Part shown: positions 1-8,542 of the stretch, piece by piece
Numbering within the stretch: the first letter of the stretch is position 1
Layout of the letters: every line of letters starts with the position of its first letter
Source of the DNA: an uncultured Oscillospiraceae bacterium
GTDB taxonomy: Bacteria; Bacillota; Clostridia; Oscillospirales; Oscillospiraceae
Direction of reading: 5' to 3'
Assembly (NCBI GenBank): GCA_904419145.1
Contig: CAJFQQ010000018.1
Coordinates: 1 to 43,083 of the forward strand
Length of the DNA stretch: 43,083 bases
Program-made: the position numbers and the translations under genes
Notes under the pieces: generated by a model
Databases searched by the model: none
Seen by the model: only the letters and a program-made list of their open reading frames with translations
What the model was told of the DNA's origin: nothing

Positions 1-303
1 AGGTACAATAAGTTTCGCAAATTGAAAAGTAGATAAAAAGAGACATGGTTTGCAGCCCTCTGGTAGAATGAAGTCGCGACACACCATTCTGAAGGGAGAA
101 AACCATGTCCGAGAAGATTGTACAGCTGAACGAGGAAGTAATCAAGGGTCAAATCAAAGAACTGGTACGAGGCAGCGTAGAGGATATTACGGAGGCTCTG
201 TGGGGCAGCAAGGTGTCTCCGGCCACCATCAGCGAGCTGAACAAGAAGGCGTATGTCCACATTGAGGATTGGCGCAACCGCCCTCTGCAAGGTGGGCATT
301 GGT
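1..303 (+). mobile_element. Remnant of an IS256-family insertion sequence
   Basis: The stretch holds a transposase relic (105-305) preceded by about 100 bases that look like the outer end of an IS256-type element, with a good ribosome site (gaagggag) just before the ATG. The transposase-like sequence stops in the middle of what would be the catalytic region, so the element has lost its right part as well as an internal segment. The left boundary may lie outside the window. The family call rests on remembered IS256 transposase sequence; boundaries are inferred. Confidence 0.55.
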
Positions 304-305
304 AG
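105..305 (+). pseudogene. IS256-family (mutator type) transposase, internally deleted and truncated
   Basis: The 66-codon frame begins MSEKIVQLNEEVIKGQIKEL, typical of the N-terminus of clostridial IS256 transposases of about 400 residues. At about residue 25 it jumps in frame to a part normally found near residue 115 (VEDITEALWGSKVSPATI..., ending NRPLQGG). Roughly 90 residues are missing in between, and the DDE catalytic region is absent after the end. The junction falls where both flanks read SVE/RVE, so a deletion by short homology is plausible. It cannot encode an active transposase. A role as a small repressor-like fragment is possible but unsupported. Confidence 0.7.
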
Positions 306-367
306 CATCCCCATATGATTCGATAATTCGCTAGTAATGATTACATAGGGAACAAGGAGGAATTTAG

Positions 368-1135
368 ATGACGAATGCTATGTTTGATATTGCCGGGAAA
401 AAAGCTATTGTCACTGGTGGTACTCGAGGGCTGGGCCGTGGTATGGCCGAGGGCCTGATGGAAGCTGGTTGTGACGTGTGTATTGTGGGGACGAGCGATA
501 ATGTATTTGTGATAGCTAAGTTTTATTGTGACAAAGGATACAGCTGTAAGGGTATCAAAGCTGATCTGAGTAAGCGAGAGGAAATCCATTGCTGTTTTCA
601 GAAATGCTTGAAAGAGTTTGGTGGAGACCTGGATATTCTTGTTCTATCACACGGAATTCAATATCGCTGCCCAACAACAGATTTCCCCGTTCAAATGTGG
701 GACAATGTTATCAATGTGAATCTAAATTCCGTGTTTATGCTATGCCAGGAAGCAGCTAAGGTTATGCTGCCTAAAGGTTATGGGAAGATTATTCTCATGT
801 CTTCGATGACGGCGTTTTTTGGGGGGACAAATATACCCGCGTATGCTGCATCTAAGGGGGGGCTTACTCAGCTGGCTAAAGCAATGAGCAACGATTGGCT
901 GAGCAGGGGCATCAACGTTAACTGTCTTGCTCCTGGATATATGGATACTGATATGTGTGCAGTTCTCAACGATCCTGCAAATTCCCAATACTATAAGATT
1001 ATGAATCGAATTCCGGCTGGACGCTGGGGTACCCCTGATGATATGAAGGGACCCTGCATTTTCTTGGCCTCCCATGCCAGCGACTATTTGGGAGGAGCAG
1101 TGATTCCGGTAGATGGCGGTTACCTAGCAATGTAG
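368..1135 (+). CDS. SDR-family dehydrogenase, 2-deoxy-D-gluconate 3-dehydrogenase (KduD)-like
   Basis: This 255-residue protein has the length and layout of classical short-chain dehydrogenases. The cofactor motif TGGTRGLG is at 16-23, the structural Asn at 118 (NVN), and the catalytic set is Ser146, Tyr159 and Lys163 (YAASK). The C-terminal part (APGYMDTDM, RIPAGRWGTPDD, VDGGYLAM) resembles KduD and gluconate 5-dehydrogenases, which oxidise or reduce keto-sugar acids with NAD(P). A strong aaggagg lies 8 bases before the ATG. It stands alone between an IS relic and a gene-poor region, with no sugar-acid pathway genes nearby, so its substrate is open; SDR subfamilies are hard to separate by eye. 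Confidence 0.85.
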   Translation: MTNAMFDIAGKKAIVTGGTRGLGRGMAEGLMEAGCDVCIVGTSDNVFVIAKFYCDKGYSCKGIKADLSKREEIHCCFQKCLKEFGGDLDILVLSHGIQYRCPTTDFPVQMWDNVINVNLNSVFMLCQEAAKVMLPKGYGKIILMSSMTAFFGGTNIPAYAASKGGLTQLAKAMSNDWLSRGINVNCLAPGYMDTDMCAVLNDPANSQYYKIMNRIPAGRWGTPDDMKGPCIFLASHASDYLGGAVIPVDGGYLAM

Positions 1136-2094
1136 GATGGTTCTAACGATTGAGTGTAATGGAAAATAATAAAGCAACAAGTTTGGAACAAAGCTTGCTT
1201 TGCTGATATTGAGGATAGCTTGATAAATGTCAGAAAGACGAATTCTATTCGATAAATAGAAGCCTCCTCTTTTAACCCTGTAACACCAGTTGCGTTGTGA
1301 AATGTAGAGCATTACTTCGCATCAATCCGAGTTCCCTGTGAGGGGAGCAACAGTAAGGCGTTGGATCGTTGACAATTCGCTACTGGGTTCAGCGCAGGAG
1401 TGCATTGGCCACGATTTGTCCTAGAAAGCAGAATCCCAAATCAGCTTTGTGAGACGCAAGGGGCGTAGGCATTACCCCGATGGGCGCACTGCGCCCATCA
1501 AGACAAGCGATGCCTCTGAGCAGGAGAAGATAATACCGACCAAAGTATAAAAGGGATAGTGCATAACTGCTTGGTGTCCCGGATAGATGTCATATTTTCT
1601 CTGGCAGAGAGGGATGCTTCCTCTGATGACAGATAGAACTCCCACACCAGATTTCCTGGAAAGATTCAAAGTGTGGAAAGCTACTCCCAGTCCCCAAAGT
1701 ATGAGTGCATCTCCCTGCTGTGCTCGCAAGGCTTCAACGCGAGCCCTTTGATACAGCAGCTGCTTTTCTACAGCGCGCGGGTTTTCCGGGCATGGATTTT
1801 CGACGAGAAGCCATACCATTGCCGACAACAAAGAGCGAAGTGCTACAGCCCGGAGGGGGAGAAGGTCCTAGCCGCGCCCCTATTCCGCAAAGATAGCAGC
1901 CCGTGAGCCGGATCTATCCGCTGTGACTTCTGTTGGAGATCTCCGCATCTGTAAGGATCGAGATTCTAAGAACGTTGCTGTTTTCGTATTAAAATTGACC
2001 TCCAGCAGCTTTCTCGACGCGGCATCAACCGGAACCCCGGCTTGGCCGCAATGGCACATTGCCATATCCTGTTTTCTTTATCTGTGGCTTACTC
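1136..2094. other. Gene-poor 1-kb stretch, probably decayed accessory DNA
   Basis: No frame here has a convincing start, ribosome site and family resemblance. Short open frames on both strands (about 60-120 codons near 1472-1831 and 1673-1906) overlap one another and look like eroded coding DNA. A perfect 9-bp inverted repeat with a 3-base loop (1479-1499, gatgggcgc/gcgcccatc) is visible without a T-tract. I see no RNA gene in it. Confidence 0.5.
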
Positions 2095-2123
2095 TTGTAT
2101 TGTCGTATCAGTTATGTTAAAAT
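2095..2123 (+). promoter_or_regulatory. Sigma-70-type promoter for the TetR gene
   Basis: The -35 hexamer TTGTAT (2095-2100) and the -10 hexamer TAAAAT (2118-2123) are 17 bases apart, and the TetR start codon follows 46 bases downstream. The call is by consensus match only. Confidence 0.5.
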
Positions 2124-2169
2124 AAAACCAGATTAGTAAATTTATTCTTATTTTGCGCGAGGTGATACA

Positions 2170-2778
2170 ATGCCAAGGGTTGCGTATTCTGAGGCGGATC
2201 GGGAGCGCATCAGGGCAGAACTTGTTGCCGTTGGCCTTGAACTGATGGCGAAACAGGGCATACAACACACAACAGTGGAGCAGGTATATAAAAGAGTGGG
2301 TATTTCGCGTACATTCTTCTACTCCTTTTTCTCAACAAAGGAGGAGCTGGTGCTTGAGACGCTATACTGGCAGCAGCCGAAAATCCTCGCGTATGTACAA
2401 AAATTGATGGCTGACCCCGCTTTAAGTTGGCGTGATGCTGTGAAAAAATTTCTCCATGATTGCTGCTATGGCGAGAAAAGTGGAATCGCTGTTTTAACGA
2501 TTGAAGAACAGCAGCTCATTTTTAAGCGCCTGTCGAAGGAAAGCTATCAGATGTTTCGGCAAAAGCAACACCAGCTTTTTAAAAAGATTTTGGAAAACTT
2601 TGGGATAAATGCAGACACAAAACGGGTAAATCTGTTTACCAATCTGAGCTTGACAGCGATGATTATACGCAGGGCGCTTCCTGATACGCTGCCCTTGTTT
2701 GTCCCGGAGGTTGCTGATGAAACAGTTGATTTTCAGCTTGATGCAATTGTAGATGTCTTGGAAAAACTGAAAGTGTAA
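2170..2778 (+). CDS. TetR/AcrR-family transcriptional regulator
   Basis: This 202-residue protein has the usual TetR length. Its N-terminal helix-turn-helix is at about 34-53 (TTVEQVYKRVGISRTFFYSFF, followed by STKEELVLETL), a textbook TetR signature. The C-terminal ligand-binding part is all-helical and specific to this protein. A gaggtg ribosome site lies just before the ATG. The next genes on the same strand are immunity-like proteins, not an efflux pump, so its target is unclear; it may regulate itself. The inverted repeat just after the gene (2800-2851) could be a terminator or an operator for the next gene. Confidence 0.9.
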   Translation: MPRVAYSEADRERIRAELVAVGLELMAKQGIQHTTVEQVYKRVGISRTFFYSFFSTKEELVLETLYWQQPKILAYVQKLMADPALSWRDAVKKFLHDCCYGEKSGIAVLTIEEQQLIFKRLSKESYQMFRQKQHQLFKKILENFGINADTKRVNLFTNLSLTAMIIRRALPDTLPLFVPEVADETVDFQLDAIVDVLEKLKV

Positions 2779-2799
2779 GGCCTTTGCTGATGTGAATAG

Positions 2800-2851
2800 G
2801 TAAAATCCGTCCGGATATTGTGTTGCGGCGTTGTATTCAGGCGGATTTTAC
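2800..2851 (+). terminator. Inverted repeat after the TetR gene, possible terminator or operator
   Basis: A perfect 10-bp inverted repeat (gtaaaatccg at 2800-2809, cggattttac at 2842-2851) encloses a 32-base loop and is followed by an AT-rich run. The loop is long for an intrinsic terminator, so an operator role upstream of the gene at 2934 is equally possible. Confidence 0.35.
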
Positions 2852-2933
2852 TTTAGATTAAATAAAGACAATTTTTAATATTTATTTTTATTTTATGGCT
2901 GACGAAACAAAACCAAGCAGAGGAGGACATACG

Positions 2934-3851
2934 ATGAAACTATTTGATCGGTTCGTAAACAACTATCCGCCGGATAACCACTTGCGGAAGCCTGCTGCTG
3001 AAACGCTGGAATATTTCCGAGGGAAACTGCCGGCAGAACTTCTGGACTTCTGGCAGGAATACGGTTTCGGAAATTATGGAGGAGGACTGCTGAAAATTAT
3101 CAATCCAACAGACTATGTTGATATGGTTACACTTTGGCTGGGGGAGCAGGAGGCGTGTTTTCCTATCTTGATGACCGGATTCGGGACGCTTTTTATTTAC
3201 CGCAGGCTGTCTGAGACAGCCGATGATATATGCTTGCTCGATGTTCATTATCGCAGATCAGGCAGTTTTTCCGTTGCCTTTTCCGATTTTTTTGAACATA
3301 TCATCCCAAGTGAAGCATTTGCGGAGCAATTCCTGCGAACAGAACTGTTTCAAGAAGCATCTGCGCAGCATGGCAGCCTTGCAGAGGATGAGATCTTTTT
3401 CTTTGCGCCTGCTCTGGCTTGGGGCGGGGAAGAATCGCTTTCCTATATTGAAAAAGGAAATGCTGTTGTTCATCAGCACCTGCTATTTGAAATGGGGGCG
3501 GACGATTCCGGTGATACAGAACCGGGAGATATGTGGTCGCAGGCCTATGAAGCAAACCCACATGCATTTGAACTGGAGAACGGTGGAATTATGGTCAGTT
3601 TTACACTTTCGGAAACGGTGGACACCATTTTGCCGGTAGCGCCAGAGGCACTGTATGCGATGGAGGGAGAGGACATCGCTCTCTGGGTCCTGACGTTTTT
3701 TAGCCTAACCAAAGAGGAGGAGCTCGGCTTTTTGGAATATCACAAGGCTCTGCGGCGGCTACGGCCCTACATCTCAGAGACAAGAGGCAACCGCATATTG
3801 ATTCGTGGCCTTAGCCTGGAGGAGATGGAACACACCCTTTCAGAGCCGTAA
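2934..3851 (+). CDS. GAD-like / DUF1851 (Tdi1-type) immunity-like protein with extra C-terminal domain
   Basis: The 305-residue protein starts at the ATG behind an aggagg site; an in-frame ATG at 2895 lacks one. Residues 5-70 look like a GAD-like domain (LPAELLDFWQEYGFGNYGGG, then NPTDY). Residues 75-188 look like the DUF1851/Tdi1 C-terminal domain (GFGTLFIYR, SLAEDEIFFFAPALAWGG). These pairs occur in immunity proteins that neutralise toxins of polymorphic and type VI systems. About 115 further residues at the C-terminus are not recognised and make the protein longer than the usual 180 or so. No toxin gene lies nearby, so it may be an orphan immunity gene. Domain calls are from remembered family patterns. 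Confidence 0.7.
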   Translation: MKLFDRFVNNYPPDNHLRKPAAETLEYFRGKLPAELLDFWQEYGFGNYGGGLLKIINPTDYVDMVTLWLGEQEACFPILMTGFGTLFIYRRLSETADDICLLDVHYRRSGSFSVAFSDFFEHIIPSEAFAEQFLRTELFQEASAQHGSLAEDEIFFFAPALAWGGEESLSYIEKGNAVVHQHLLFEMGADDSGDTEPGDMWSQAYEANPHAFELENGGIMVSFTLSETVDTILPVAPEALYAMEGEDIALWVLTFFSLTKEEELGFLEYHKALRRLRPYISETRGNRILIRGLSLEEMEHTLSEP

Positions 3852-3986
3852 GCTGCTTGTATCGGCCCTTAGAGAAACATATTCCGCTGAGATATGTTCC
3901 TTGGAGCCGATCCTCGGGCTGATGTTCTGGACGCCATTCTGTTCCGCTTCATATAAAACGATTTGAAAATTTAGGAGGAAAAAGTT

Positions 3987-4472
3987 ATGGGACTTTTCAG
4001 CAGACTGTTTCGTGGGCCTGAAATTGATATGGAAAAGAGCCGCGCAAATGAAAAGAAGATGCGCGTTCTATTTAACCAGGCTGTGGAAAATGGGGACAGT
4101 TATAGGTTGATTTTTGGATACACCGAGGATGTGAGCCGTTTCAACTATGGATTTGTTCATGGAAGCAGAACAAAGATTGGAAATCTCATTGTTGGATGGA
4201 ACGAAGCCAGCCAGACAATTGTGGTTGTTCCAACAGTTCCAGACCTCTCTGACTGCGGCGATCCGACCTATTATCGCCGTTCTGAAATCTTGAAAGCCTA
4301 CCGCAGCAAGTACCCTACAGAGGCCTTTATCATTTACCCGGACAGAAAGGGGTATATCGGTATCAACGCTTACGACTGGCTGGAAGATGAAAAGCTGTAT
4401 GTCTATGTTTCGCAGGATGAAGAGCTGGCTGCTTTTACTGAGTTCTTTATGAATCGCTTTGCCACAAAGTGA
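3987..4472 (+). CDS. Hypothetical protein, 161 residues
   Basis: A real gene by its ribosome site (aggagg, 9 bases before the ATG), even codon use and position in a same-strand row. The N-terminus MGLFSRLFRGPE is amphipathic and basic. No signal peptide, membrane span or catalytic motif is visible; the rest looks like a soluble alpha/beta fold. It lies between a GAD-like/DUF1851 protein and a DUF1266 protein, so it may be another immunity-type or stress protein, but this is inference from position only. Confidence 0.7.
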   Translation: MGLFSRLFRGPEIDMEKSRANEKKMRVLFNQAVENGDSYRLIFGYTEDVSRFNYGFVHGSRTKIGNLIVGWNEASQTIVVVPTVPDLSDCGDPTYYRRSEILKAYRSKYPTEAFIIYPDRKGYIGINAYDWLEDEKLYVYVSQDEELAAFTEFFMNRFATK

Positions 4473-4651
4473 GGGGAAAACTGCCGTTTGGAGAAGCCGA
4501 ACCGCTTTTTGCTTGCAGAAATTGTATAGATGTTAGGGAATCCGCGGCCCCATTTTATAGAAGCGGCCAGACGGCGGCTGAGCAATTTGTTTGTACATCC
4601 CAAGAGACAGCGGACTTGGTAGGCACTTCTTACAGATCTGGAGGACGAAGA

Positions 4652-5830
4652 ATGGATATAAATGAGATTAGAAAACGGGCGCAGCAGGCGAGCGAACGGG
4701 CAGCCGAACGAATGAAACAGACTTTTGAGAAAAGCGAGGAAATCCTTCAAAAAATTGATGTCTCAGACACCCCCGCAAGCCAGTCAGCATCTGCAGCGGA
4801 AGCGGAAGAACAGGCTGCTGCGAACCAGCAGCGTCAAGTGGAAATTCTTGGTCAGATATTTACGCCGGATACGATGGCACAGATGGCCGCCAATGAGGAG
4901 CTGCTGCAAAAAATGGTGCAGGATAAGGTTGCGGAGGCGACTGCATCTGGTGCAGAAGTCGTCATGGGGCAGCTGCTTGGGGAGGATATGGGTATCCTTG
5001 CGGCAGCTCTGGAAACCCTGGCGCTAGAAGATATGGATGATGAGGAGGAAGACCTGTTTGATCCGGAACTGGAGGAAGCGCTTTATACGACCTTAGAAGC
5101 GGCGATGGCCCGACTCGAGGCTCTGCCTGAACCAGAGCCGGTTCCGTATCAAAAAGGGGATATAAAATGGGAACGCTTCGGCATCCTGTTGTCTGGCATT
5201 GTATCGACCCTTAACGACCACGACCTGCATGGTATGGATGTAGAAGAGCATATCCCTGTTATGGAACAGAAGGTTGTGTCACTTGTACGGCGCTCCTGGG
5301 GGATCCATGGCCGTAGCGATCTGCTGGATATGATCCGCTATCTGGCGCAGGAGGGGTACATTCTGCGTTATCAGATCTATAGCGAGGCATCCTCCCCAGA
5401 GGAGCTAATAGATGATACTATGGATGCGGACAGTCAGGCATCTGTCGGCCGGGCATGGAGATTTGCACAGCGGTATAAGGGGCAATACGCCCCAGGCTTT
5501 ATGGCCGGATGGGATGTTGGCCGGGCGGCGATGCTGACGCGGTGGGGGTGCTATTTAGGCTGGCTTACGGAAAGCGAGGCGGTCGGTATCCTCTGGGATC
5601 TCTCCCAAAGGGTTGTGGAGGAACTGCATAGCTGGCGTGAATTTGCCCAGTCCTACCTTTTTGGCGGGCTGATGTGGAAATTGCTGTGCGGAGACAGCTC
5701 CGCCGGAAGCTACCTGGGCTATCTCGCCGACGCCGCCACAGACCTGTTGACTGGAAAAGCAGAACAGGACAGCGGGCAGTGGCGTGATTGTCCATGGCCT
5801 GCGCAAAGAAAAATCGGCTTTACAATATAG
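4652..5830 (+). CDS. DUF1266 domain protein with charged N-terminal region
   Basis: The 392-residue protein starts at the ATG behind ctggagga; the frame is open upstream to 4469 but without a good start. Residues 1-60 are highly charged and Ala/Gln-rich, probably coiled coil. The C-terminal 120 residues match the DUF1266 pattern: an aromatic Trp-Asp-x-Gly-Arg motif (GWDVGRAAMLTRWGCYLGW), a Ser/Trp-rich helix (LHSWREFAQSYLFGG) and a final CPW near the end. DUF1266 proteins have no agreed function but often sit in toxin-immunity or stress loci. It ends the plus-strand row, converging on the SLH gene. Confidence 0.75.
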   Translation: MDINEIRKRAQQASERAAERMKQTFEKSEEILQKIDVSDTPASQSASAAEAEEQAAANQQRQVEILGQIFTPDTMAQMAANEELLQKMVQDKVAEATASGAEVVMGQLLGEDMGILAAALETLALEDMDDEEEDLFDPELEEALYTTLEAAMARLEALPEPEPVPYQKGDIKWERFGILLSGIVSTLNDHDLHGMDVEEHIPVMEQKVVSLVRRSWGIHGRSDLLDMIRYLAQEGYILRYQIYSEASSPEELIDDTMDADSQASVGRAWRFAQRYKGQYAPGFMAGWDVGRAAMLTRWGCYLGWLTESEAVGILWDLSQRVVEELHSWREFAQSYLFGGLMWKLLCGDSSAGSYLGYLADAATDLLTGKAEQDSGQWRDCPWPAQRKIGFTI

Positions 5831-5985
5831 ATACGCTGTGAAAAGATACTATGGTTTGCCAGCTGCTGCCGGTGAACCTGCCGTATTATTTTACGCTGAC
5901 GTTCGTCCCATTTTAGTGCGCCTTCATAGCCCATCTTGGCGGGCTGGGCAGTTCTAAGCAGTACAAATCACTATACAGCAATCAA

Positions 5986-6031
5986 GCATCCGGCCATCCA
6001 GAATTCCAAACAATTCTGGATGGCCGGATGC
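5986..6031. terminator. Strong hairpin between convergent genes
   Basis: A perfect 20-bp inverted repeat (arms 5986-6005 and 6012-6031, 6-base loop) lies between the end of the DUF1266 gene and the end of the SLH gene. It lacks a clear T-tract on either strand, but its place and strength fit a bidirectional terminator or RNA-end stabiliser. Confidence 0.65.
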
Positions 6032-6072
6032 ATTAGAAAGATAGCATTTACCAGTTAAACGGATTCCCTTTC

Positions 6073-8382
6073 TCACTCCGCCACGACAATGCGGATTTGC
6101 CCCCCTTCGTCCGGGGCTTGATCATAATAGAGGGTCAGTTCGTAGCCGTCTGCCAGCGCAGAAGCCAGTCCATCCGCTCCGCTGAGCCACAAGTCGGCGT
6201 CACTGAGGTGGATCTCCACCTGCTCGGATACACGGTATTCGTTGCCCTCGGCCTCCACATACCAGACGCTATCCTGCAGAAAGAAGTCCCCGTTGTCAAT
6301 GCCCTCCAGCTCCCGGAGGCGGCGGATGCTGGAGACCCTTTCGTAACCGCTGCTGGTAGGCGTCAGTGCCACCCCGACATAGCGGTCACTGGAACTTGAA
6401 ATGGCACACAGGTATTTCTCGCTTTGCCCGGCGCTGTTGGTCAGCGTAGCCGCCGGATTGTAGGCATCCATGCTGCTGCCGCCCAGATTGATGCCCTCCT
6501 CAGCGGAGTAGCGGGTAATCTTTCCGTATTCATAGCAGCTTCCGGTGACATTCTCCAGCAGGATTACATCCACTTGATCGGCGGAGTTGGTATGGTAATA
6601 GGCCACATCCTCCTTGTCCAGAGTTTCCGTCCAGGTGATGGCAGAAAAGTCCGTGGAGGCCGTGCCCGGGTTTCCCTCCAGGTCATAGACACGGCCGCTG
6701 CCTGCCCACTCATAAATCATGCAGGAGGGTGCCAGTTTCAGGTCCCCCAGCACTCCCTCCGCAAGATCCAGCGACAGGGAAGAGGAGGAAACTTCTTTGC
6801 AGTGCAGCGCGGAAGCAGCGGTAGCCGAGACTTCCACCAAGCTCCCCAGGGAGGACTCCTCATAGTCCATAGTATCCGCTGTCAGGGTGATACCGCTGCC
6901 AGTAAGGGTTACGGAGCGCCCGTCCTCCGCGAGAATTCCAATCATTTCAGCACGCAGCTGGGTGGAGGGGTAAGCGGCGGCCACCTTTCCGTCGTCGGTG
7001 AGCAGGAGCGTCACCTTGTCGCCCAGCTTTAGCTCCCCTAATGTCTCCCAGGCGCACTCCAGCACGTCGAAGGTATAGCCGGCCACAGTCAGCGTGGTGG
7101 CGGCGGTGACACTGGGAGATGCCTCGGCGAGGAATCCGGAGACCCGGTAGTCGGAGACGCGCAGTGTGGCGGTAGCGGCGTCATAGTATCCAACGTCGTA
7201 CTGGGTCAAATCACCGCTGGAGGCTGCCGCTCCGTTTTTCGTGATGGTATAGGTCTTGCCGGATAGTCCCAACGCCCGGGCGAGAGAGCTGGAAGCGGAG
7301 GTAGTGGAGGCTACCGCAGCCTCAGAGCTTGCCGCTGTGCCGCCGGAGAGGTAGAGGTAGGTGACAGCGCCGTCATCATCATAGTAGAGCCGCACTGTCC
7401 GCCCGGTTCTGGCGTTCAGCTGGAGGTAGCCGGCGCTGCTGTAATCATAGACCCCCCCGCCGGCAATGACCACCGCGCCGGAGGAGATACGGTAACTGGT
7501 ACCGCTGGCATCTGTCAGCTCTGCGGCGCTGGCAGTACCGATGGTGAGATCCTGATACCCGCCATCCTCCGGTAAAAAGCCCAGCACAGATCCGCTGCTG
7601 TCAAAGAGCAGGTGGCCCAGACGGCCGGTTAAGGTGTCACTCTTGATATCCTCCTGGGTATAGTAGAGAATGCCGCCGCTGCTTGGGGCATAGGCCATGA
7701 GCAGGCCGCTGCTGCCGCCGTAGGAAGCGTTCCCGTCCAAGAGAATTACCTCCTCCACAGAGGAAACCTCTTCGATGGCCTCATAATACGGCTGCTCGGA
7801 TCCGCTGACTGGCGCTTTCAGAGCCCGGTACAGCAGTACCGCCCCTTCCCCTCGGTTCAGGTTGTCATAGGCCCCTAGCGAGAGCCCATCGGAAAAGCCC
7901 AACTCGTCGCAGAAGGCAGTGTAGTCTAAAGGCCAGACCGTCCCTACCTGCTCGCTGGTATAGCCCAGCAGACGCAGGAGGCTGGTGGCCATCTCTCCAT
8001 AGGTTACAGACGTATCCGGCCCGAAAGTGCCGTCGCCGTTGCCGCTTACCAGTCCCTGGCTGTAGGCCAGGTTGACATAGCCGTTGTACCAGGCGGAGGC
8101 GGAGACGTCGGAGAACATAGTCTTGCGGGCGTAAGTGCTGACCTGATTGGAGAGGCCCGCAGCGTTAACCAGCATGGCGCTCAATTGCGCCCGGGTCAGA
8201 CTCCCAGAGGGGTTAAACGTGGAGTCTGAGGTGCCGGACACCACCCCCATGCCCTCCAGCGCCGCGGCGGCCGTTGCAACAGTTTCATCCGTGATGTCCG
8301 TATAAGCCGCTCCGGCCCTGGCAGGCAGGACCGCCAGACAAAGCGCCAGGCAGAGTGCCGGCAGAAAAAGTTTCTGTTTCAT
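6073..8382 (-). CDS. S-layer homology (SLH) domain surface protein
   Basis: The 769-residue protein has a signal peptide (about residues 1-25, hydrophobic core LPALCLALCLAVLPARAGAA). Three SLH repeats follow at about 27-75, 88-135 and 150-192, with typical FNPSGSLTRAQLS, FGPDTSVTYGEMA and LNRGEGA motifs that anchor proteins to secondary cell-wall polymer. The remaining 570 residues are Ser/Thr/Gly/Ala-rich and beta-strand-like, with no enzyme motif I recognise. A gtgagg site lies before the ATG. It is the last gene of a minus-strand run behind a MacB-like exporter, so it may be secreted or surface-organised together with that pump. Confidence 0.88.
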   Translation of the reverse strand: MKQKLFLPALCLALCLAVLPARAGAAYTDITDETVATAAAALEGMGVVSGTSDSTFNPSGSLTRAQLSAMLVNAAGLSNQVSTYARKTMFSDVSASAWYNGYVNLAYSQGLVSGNGDGTFGPDTSVTYGEMATSLLRLLGYTSEQVGTVWPLDYTAFCDELGFSDGLSLGAYDNLNRGEGAVLLYRALKAPVSGSEQPYYEAIEEVSSVEEVILLDGNASYGGSSGLLMAYAPSSGGILYYTQEDIKSDTLTGRLGHLLFDSSGSVLGFLPEDGGYQDLTIGTASAAELTDASGTSYRISSGAVVIAGGGVYDYSSAGYLQLNARTGRTVRLYYDDDGAVTYLYLSGGTAASSEAAVASTTSASSSLARALGLSGKTYTITKNGAAASSGDLTQYDVGYYDAATATLRVSDYRVSGFLAEASPSVTAATTLTVAGYTFDVLECAWETLGELKLGDKVTLLLTDDGKVAAAYPSTQLRAEMIGILAEDGRSVTLTGSGITLTADTMDYEESSLGSLVEVSATAASALHCKEVSSSSLSLDLAEGVLGDLKLAPSCMIYEWAGSGRVYDLEGNPGTASTDFSAITWTETLDKEDVAYYHTNSADQVDVILLENVTGSCYEYGKITRYSAEEGINLGGSSMDAYNPAATLTNSAGQSEKYLCAISSSSDRYVGVALTPTSSGYERVSSIRRLRELEGIDNGDFFLQDSVWYVEAEGNEYRVSEQVEIHLSDADLWLSGADGLASALADGYELTLYYDQAPDEGGQIRIVVAE

Positions 8383-8413
8383 AGTGGATTCCTCACTTTC
8401 TGTTTACAGGATC

Positions 8414-8503
8414 TTACAGAGCGCCTGCTGCAGTCAGCACCAGAGAATAGGCGCCCAGCAGCAGAAGAAAAAACAGCGCGGTTTGGGCGACCCGTTTGAC
8501 CAT
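8414..8503 (-). CDS. Possible 29-residue single-span membrane peptide
   Basis: A short frame (MVKRVAQTALFFLLLLGAYS..., 29 residues) has a good ggagg ribosome site 7 bases before the ATG. It has the shape of a small membrane protein: two basic residues, then one hydrophobic helix to the C-terminus. It sits in the 160-base gap between the MacB-like permease and the SLH gene on the same strand. It could be a small exporter subunit or a chance frame; conservation in relatives would decide. Confidence 0.45.
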   Translation of the reverse strand: MVKRVAQTALFFLLLLGAYSLVLTAAGAL

Positions 8504-8542
8504 ACCATTTGCCTCCCTGTTGTATCATTTGTCCGACAGCAT

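Noticed and set aside
1479-1499. Perfect 9-bp hairpin as a terminator
   Set aside because: No T-run on either side and no gene ends nearby.
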